NCBI GenBank assembly: GCA_012271225.1
Contig: JAAXGS010000188.1
Span: forward strand, 1 to 8,803
Source of the DNA: Dehalococcoidia bacterium
GTDB taxonomy: Bacteria > Chloroflexota > Dehalococcoidia > UBA6926
Reading direction: 5' to 3'
DNA: 8,803 nucleotides
Shown here: positions 6,142 through 8,803 of the stretch, piece after piece
Layout of the letters: each line of letters begins with the position of its first letter
How positions within the stretch are numbered: the first letter of the stretch is position 1
Made by a program: the position numbers and the translations under genes
The notes under the pieces: model-generated
What the model saw: only the letters and a program-made list of their open reading frames with translations
The model's database searches: none
Told to the model about the DNA's origin: nothing

Positions 6142-7089
6142 GTGCGCATTGCCGTCTTTGGCGCGGGAGCCATCGGCGCGTACTTCGGGGGGCGTCTGAT
6201 CCACGCGGGACAGCACGATGTCAGCCTCATCGCGCGCGGCCCTCATCTGAACGCGCTCCGCGCACGCGGACTGCGCATCGAGAGTCCGGACGGCGATGCG
6301 GCGCTTCCGCCGGACGCCTTCACGGCGACGGACACCCCCGCGCGCATCGGGCCGGTCGATATCGTCCTCGTCACCGTCAAGGCGTGGATGATTCCGGAGG
6401 CCGCCCCCGCCGTAACGCCGCTCGTTGGTCCTCAAACAACGGTCATCCCGCTGCAGAACGGAGTCGAGGCGGCGGATCAGCTGGCCGCCGCGCTTCCAAC
6501 GGCTCACGTTGTGGGCGGGACGTGCCGCATCTTTGCGGCCGTCACTGAACCGGGGCATGTGCGTCATACGGGCGTGCCGCCGACGGTCACGCTTGGCGAG
6601 TTGGACGGCGGGCGCTCCGCCGAGGTTGAGCAGGCGCGGGCCGCCCTTGCCGATGCGGGTGTGGCGGCATCGGCGCATGACGATATTCGGGCGGCCCTCT
6701 GGGAGAAACTGCTGTTTGTGGGGCCGCTTGGGGGCGTCGGCGCGGTCACGCGCGCGCCCATTGGCGTGTTCCGCTCACTACCTCCGTCCCGCCGCCTGCT
6801 GGAGACCTGTATGGAGGAGATTGTGTCCGTGGCCGCAGCGATGGACGTTCGCCTGCCGCCGGACGCGATTCAGGGCGCGCTGCGGCTGTGCGACGCCGCG
6901 CCGGCGGAGGGCGCAGCGTCCATGCAGCGTGACATCGCCGCGGGCCAACCCTCTGAACTCGAATCGCAGATTGGCGTGATCCCCCGTTTCGGCTCCCGAT
7001 ACGGCGCTGCCACGCCCGCGCACGATGCGATCTACGCGGCGCTGCTGCCCTCCGAGCGCCGCGCGCGGGGCGAACTTTCATGGAATTGA
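6142..7089 (+). CDS. Ketopantoate reductase (PanE/ApbA) family oxidoreductase
   Basis: This 315-residue protein begins at GTG 6142 directly with a Rossmann dinucleotide site, FGAGAIGAYFGG (6-17). It continues with the PanE landmarks PLQNGVE (103-109, Asn106), LWEKL with the catalytic-type Lys189, and the C-terminal SMQRDIAAGQPSELES (260-275). E. coli PanE reduces 2-dehydropantoate with NADPH in pantothenate synthesis. Here the asparagines that follow the lysine in PanE (Lys+4 and Lys+8) read Val193 and Gly197, in LLFVGPLGGVGAVTR. The substrate may therefore differ, and I give no gene symbol. It starts 9 bases after upp without a clear Shine-Dalgarno, so translation is probably coupled to upp. 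The family assignment is firm; ketopantoate activity is only possible. Confidence 0.9.
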   Translation: MRIAVFGAGAIGAYFGGRLIHAGQHDVSLIARGPHLNALRARGLRIESPDGDAALPPDAFTATDTPARIGPVDIVLVTVKAWMIPEAAPAVTPLVGPQTTVIPLQNGVEAADQLAAALPTAHVVGGTCRIFAAVTEPGHVRHTGVPPTVTLGELDGGRSAEVEQARAALADAGVAASAHDDIRAALWEKLLFVGPLGGVGAVTRAPIGVFRSLPPSRRLLETCMEEIVSVAAAMDVRLPPDAIQGALRLCDAAPAEGAASMQRDIAAGQPSELESQIGVIPRFGSRYGAATPAHDAIYAALLPSERRARGELSWN

Positions 7090-7107
7090 CGCGCGCCCCT
7101 GAACGGC

Positions 7108-7121
7108 GCGCGGCGCCGCGC
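7108..7121. other. 14-bp perfect palindrome abutting the -10 box
   Basis: GCGCGGCGCCGCGC is its own reverse complement and ends 2 bases before the TATAAT of the next gene, inside the expected -35/-10 spacer. It starts 18 bases after the reductase stop. It could be an operator or a cruciform/hairpin; with no T-run it is not a convincing terminator. In GC-rich DNA it could also be chance. Confidence 0.35.
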
Positions 7122-7123
7122 CG

Positions 7124-7129
7124 TATAAT
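7124..7129 (+). promoter_or_regulatory. Consensus -10 box (TATAAT) for a leaderless gene
   Basis: A perfect TATAAT ends exactly 6 bases before the GTG at 7136, so transcription should begin on the start codon. No Shine-Dalgarno is present. A weak -35 candidate, CTGAAC (7099-7104), lies 19 bases upstream. The geometry is identical to that at upp. Confidence 0.65.
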
Positions 7130-7135
7130 CAGGCC

Positions 7136-7921
7136 GTGAGCAAACTACACGAGCGACTGGAACGCGGCGCGTCCGGCGCGCCCCGGCCATTGGGCTTCAG
7201 CACTGCCGGGCGGGAGCGCGCCCTCGCCATGACCATTGTCGCGTCCTTCGCCCGGCCAACCCAAAAGGCGGTGCAGGCGGCCGTCTCAGCAGGCGCGGAG
7301 TTCATCCTGCATGCCGACAACGGCGCGCGGAAGCCCCCGCCGGGGGCGGGCGATACGCCGTGGGGCGCGCGCGTCGACACCCTGACGGATGAGGCGCAGG
7401 AGGCGCTGAGAGAGGCGGGCTGTGATTTCCTGTTCGTCTCCCTTGCCGCGACGCCGCTGCGTCTGCTCAACGATGATTCAATCGGCTACTTTGGCCGCGT
7501 GCCCGCCACCCTGCCCGCCAATCTGGAGGAACGTCACCTCCGCGCCATGGAGAGGTTGCCGTTTGAGGGCGCGGTTGTCGAGGCGGACGCGGGCGAGGTC
7601 CTGACGGTGGGGCAGGCCATCGAGTACGCCGCCGCCATAGAGCGGCTGGCTGGCCCCGTTCTGGCGCGCGCGTCCCTGTCCTGGGGCGCCGGGGAGATGG
7701 AGCAGCTGCGGGATATGGGCTTTGGCGGCGTGGTTGTCGATATCGCTGATGCGGCGGCGGCCGCGCGGATCGCCGAGATCCGTGACGCCATTCTCGCCAT
7801 CCCCGCGCAGACGCGCCGGCGGCGAGGCCGCGCGCAGGCGCGGGTCCCGCAAACGCAGAACGCCGCTCCGTCCGCGCCGCCTGACGGGGGCGATGATGAT
7901 GACGACGTTGACGATGACTGA
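7136..7921 (+). CDS. Hypothetical protein, alpha/beta (possibly TIM-barrel-like) core with charged tail
   Basis: I do not recognise this 261-residue protein. Residues 31-205 alternate hydrophobic strands (AMTIVASF 31-38, AEFILHA 54-60, CDFLFVSL 96-103, GAVVEA 145-150, PVLARASLS 174-182, GGVVVDI 197-203) with amphipathic helices. That resembles a (beta/alpha) barrel or Rossmann-like fold; LRDMGFGGVVVDI looks like a late barrel strand. The tail switches from basic (RRRR at 227-230, GRAQAR) through a Pro/Ala/Gln linker to an acidic end of eight Asp and one Val (253-261), probably disordered. No catalytic motif, signal peptide or membrane segment is evident. It starts at GTG with no ribosome site but with TATAAT placed for leaderless expression, so it is transcribed independently of the preceding reductase. 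It converges on gmk, with 44 bases between stop codons and no clear terminator. Confidence 0.85.
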   Translation: MSKLHERLERGASGAPRPLGFSTAGRERALAMTIVASFARPTQKAVQAAVSAGAEFILHADNGARKPPPGAGDTPWGARVDTLTDEAQEALREAGCDFLFVSLAATPLRLLNDDSIGYFGRVPATLPANLEERHLRAMERLPFEGAVVEADAGEVLTVGQAIEYAAAIERLAGPVLARASLSWGAGEMEQLRDMGFGGVVVDIADAAAAARIAEIRDAILAIPAQTRRRRGRAQARVPQTQNAAPSAPPDGGDDDDDVDDD

Positions 7922-7965
7922 CTGCCGGACCTGGCCCGGACGCACTCGCTAAACCGGGCGGGGCG

Positions 7966-8550
7966 TCAGAGGCCCACAGGCCGCCTCTCCGGGCGCGCAG
8001 CCTCCCGCTGAATGATGCTCCACACGGAATCAACCGCGGCGTCCAGGGTGCCGTCCGCATTCATAACGGCGTAGTCGAACTCGGCTCGTCGTTCCATCTC
8101 GCCCTGCGCCTCGCGCAGCCGCCGTGTGATCGCCGCCTCGTCCAGCCCGCCGCGGGAGCGCATCCGCCCCTCAAGCGCGGCAAGCGCCGGAACGGTGAGG
8201 AAGATCAGCAGCGCCTGCGGGATGAGCGCCCGGATGGAGCGCGCGCCCTGCACATCCGTCTTGAGCAAGGCAACGGGAGCGCGGTCCAGCGCTGCGCGGA
8301 CGGACGCGCGCGGCACGCCGTAGCGGAATCCGTAGACGGTGGCGGACTCCAACAGCTGGCCCGTGGATTCCATGCCGTCAAACGCCTCCGGCGTCAGAAA
8401 GTGATACTGAGCGCCGTCATCCTCGCCCGGACGGGGCGGGCGGGTGGTGGCGGTGAGGGCAAGCGCGACACGGTCAGGGTGATCGCTCAGGATGCGTCCG
8501 GCAACGGCGTCCTTGCCGGATGCGGACGGGCCGGACAGGACAACGATCAT
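7966..8550 (-). CDS. gmk: Guanylate kinase
   Basis: This enzyme phosphorylates GMP (and dGMP) to GDP with ATP, an essential step of nucleotide metabolism. The 194-residue product has a P-loop, LSGPSASGKD (5-14), the GMP-binding TTRPPRPGE (35-43), ESATVYGFRYGVP (68-80), DVQGARSI (99-106) and the lid region RMRSRGGLDEAAITRRLREA (129-148). The frame extends upstream, but the ATG at 8550 directly precedes the P-loop as in other Gmk proteins and avoids overlap with remA. Two residues depart from the usual GPSGxGKG: Ala10 replaces Gly and Asp14 follows the lysine. There is no obvious Shine-Dalgarno. It lies 16 bases after remA on the same strand, so it is probably co-transcribed. Confidence 0.94.
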   Translation of the reverse strand: MIVVLSGPSASGKDAVAGRILSDHPDRVALALTATTRPPRPGEDDGAQYHFLTPEAFDGMESTGQLLESATVYGFRYGVPRASVRAALDRAPVALLKTDVQGARSIRALIPQALLIFLTVPALAALEGRMRSRGGLDEAAITRRLREAQGEMERRAEFDYAVMNADGTLDAAVDSVWSIIQREAARPERRPVGL

Positions 8551-8566
8551 CGAGTGGCGTCTGCGC

Positions 8567-8803
8567 TCACTCGTCCATGTCCTGATCCGCCCTGCCGCCC
8601 CGGTTGGTCGAAACGCGGCCGGCGACGGTCTCCGGGTTGATGGGAGCGAGCACGATGTGGCCGCTGTCCGTGATGAGGACCGCCTTTGTGCGGCGGCCAT
8701 TGGTCATGTCAATCACGGCGTTGCGGCTTCTGGATTCCTGAATCAGTCGGCGCGTGGGCGCGGAGCCGGGCGAGACGATGGCTATGACGCGATTCATGAT
8801 CAC
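8567..8803 (-). CDS. remA: RemA/DUF370 family regulatory protein (5' end outside window)
   Basis: The visible 78 residues match the RemA (DUF370) family, known in Bacillus subtilis as a DNA-binding activator of biofilm matrix genes. Diagnostic stretches are NRVIAIVSPGSAPTRRLIQE (4-23), IDMTNGRRTKAVLITDSGHI (31-50) and NPETVAGR (56-63). The first codon in the window is GTG, but family members have about a dozen residues before the N-R-[VM]-I-[AS]-I-V-S-P block. That codon is therefore probably an internal valine, and the true start lies beyond 8803. The C-terminus carries a short Arg/Asp-rich extension, RGGRADQDMDE. The gene is followed by gmk after 16 bases, the order also found in Firmicutes. 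Its role outside Bacillus is not established; nucleoid or global regulation is inference. Confidence 0.92.
   Translation of the reverse strand: MIMNRVIAIVSPGSAPTRRLIQESRSRNAVIDMTNGRRTKAVLITDSGHIVLAPINPETVAGRVSTNRGGRADQDMDE

Noticed and set aside
5614..6678. Long minus-strand ORF (354 codons) across upp and the reductase
   Set aside because: It runs antisense through two well-identified genes, and its composition (Arg, His, Gly, Asp) is typical of a shadow frame.
7086..7091. TTGACG as a -35 box for the 261-residue gene
   Set aside because: It lies 32 bases from the TATAAT, far beyond the 15-20 base spacer, and overlaps the reductase stop codon.
7888..7920. GAT/GAC repeat run as a separate microsatellite element
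   Set aside because: It is simply the coding sequence of the Asp-rich tail with mixed GAT and GAC codons; any instability is covered under that protein.
7922..7965. Possible terminator between the convergent 261-residue gene and gmk
   Set aside because: Short GC-rich complementary bits occur, but there is no stable stem followed by a T-run in either direction.
7467..8060. Minus-strand ORF (197 codons) across the end of the 261-residue gene and gmk
   Set aside because: It overlaps both genes in other frames, has low-complexity Arg/Pro/Ala composition and lacks a start signal.

Overview
The window is bacterial chromosome, GC-rich (roughly 60-65% by eye) and densely coded. It suggests a Chloroflexota lineage, perhaps Dehalococcoidia/SAR202-like. 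Three things point that way: clustered acyl-CoA dehydrogenases, a remA-gmk pair, and proteins of that general flavour. This placement is inference; no rRNA or other phylogenetic marker is present. I see no tRNA, rRNA, CRISPR array, insertion sequence or prophage gene.

Layout. Bases 1-3001 (+) hold the 3' end of one acyl-CoA dehydrogenase (ACAD) gene, a complete paralogue of it, and a third, divergent ACAD. The second and third carry complementary defects in their active-site motifs. That is the pattern of heteromeric alpha2-beta2 ACADs such as mycobacterial ChsE1-ChsE2, so they probably form one FAD enzyme oxidising an acyl-CoA thioester. Bases 3002-3418 look empty on a gene map. They contain a dRS3-like hairpin repeat, a strong bidirectional terminator, and on the minus strand a near-consensus promoter, a perfect Shine-Dalgarno and a 35-codon ORF. 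Together these make a complete, self-contained small-protein transcription unit. Bases 3319-3418, between its promoter and the next stop codon, show nothing I recognise.

Bases 3419-5343 (-) carry trpS (tryptophanyl-tRNA synthetase) followed by an inositol-monophosphatase-family gene. A 144-base divergent control region separates trpS from upp (uracil phosphoribosyltransferase, +). Nine bases after upp comes a gene of the ketopantoate reductase family, which lacks some of the usual substrate-binding asparagines. An unrecognised 261-residue protein with a basic-then-acidic tail follows, under its own TATAAT box. Bases 7966-8803 (-) hold remA (cut by the window edge) and gmk (guanylate kinase), a pairing familiar from Firmicutes.

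Translation signals differ between genes. The ACAD genes, the phosphatase and the small gene have good Shine-Dalgarno sequences. upp and the 261-residue gene have none; instead each has a -10 hexamer ending exactly 6 bases before the start codon, as expected for leaderless mRNAs. The most interesting item is the 35-residue small gene at 3111-3218.
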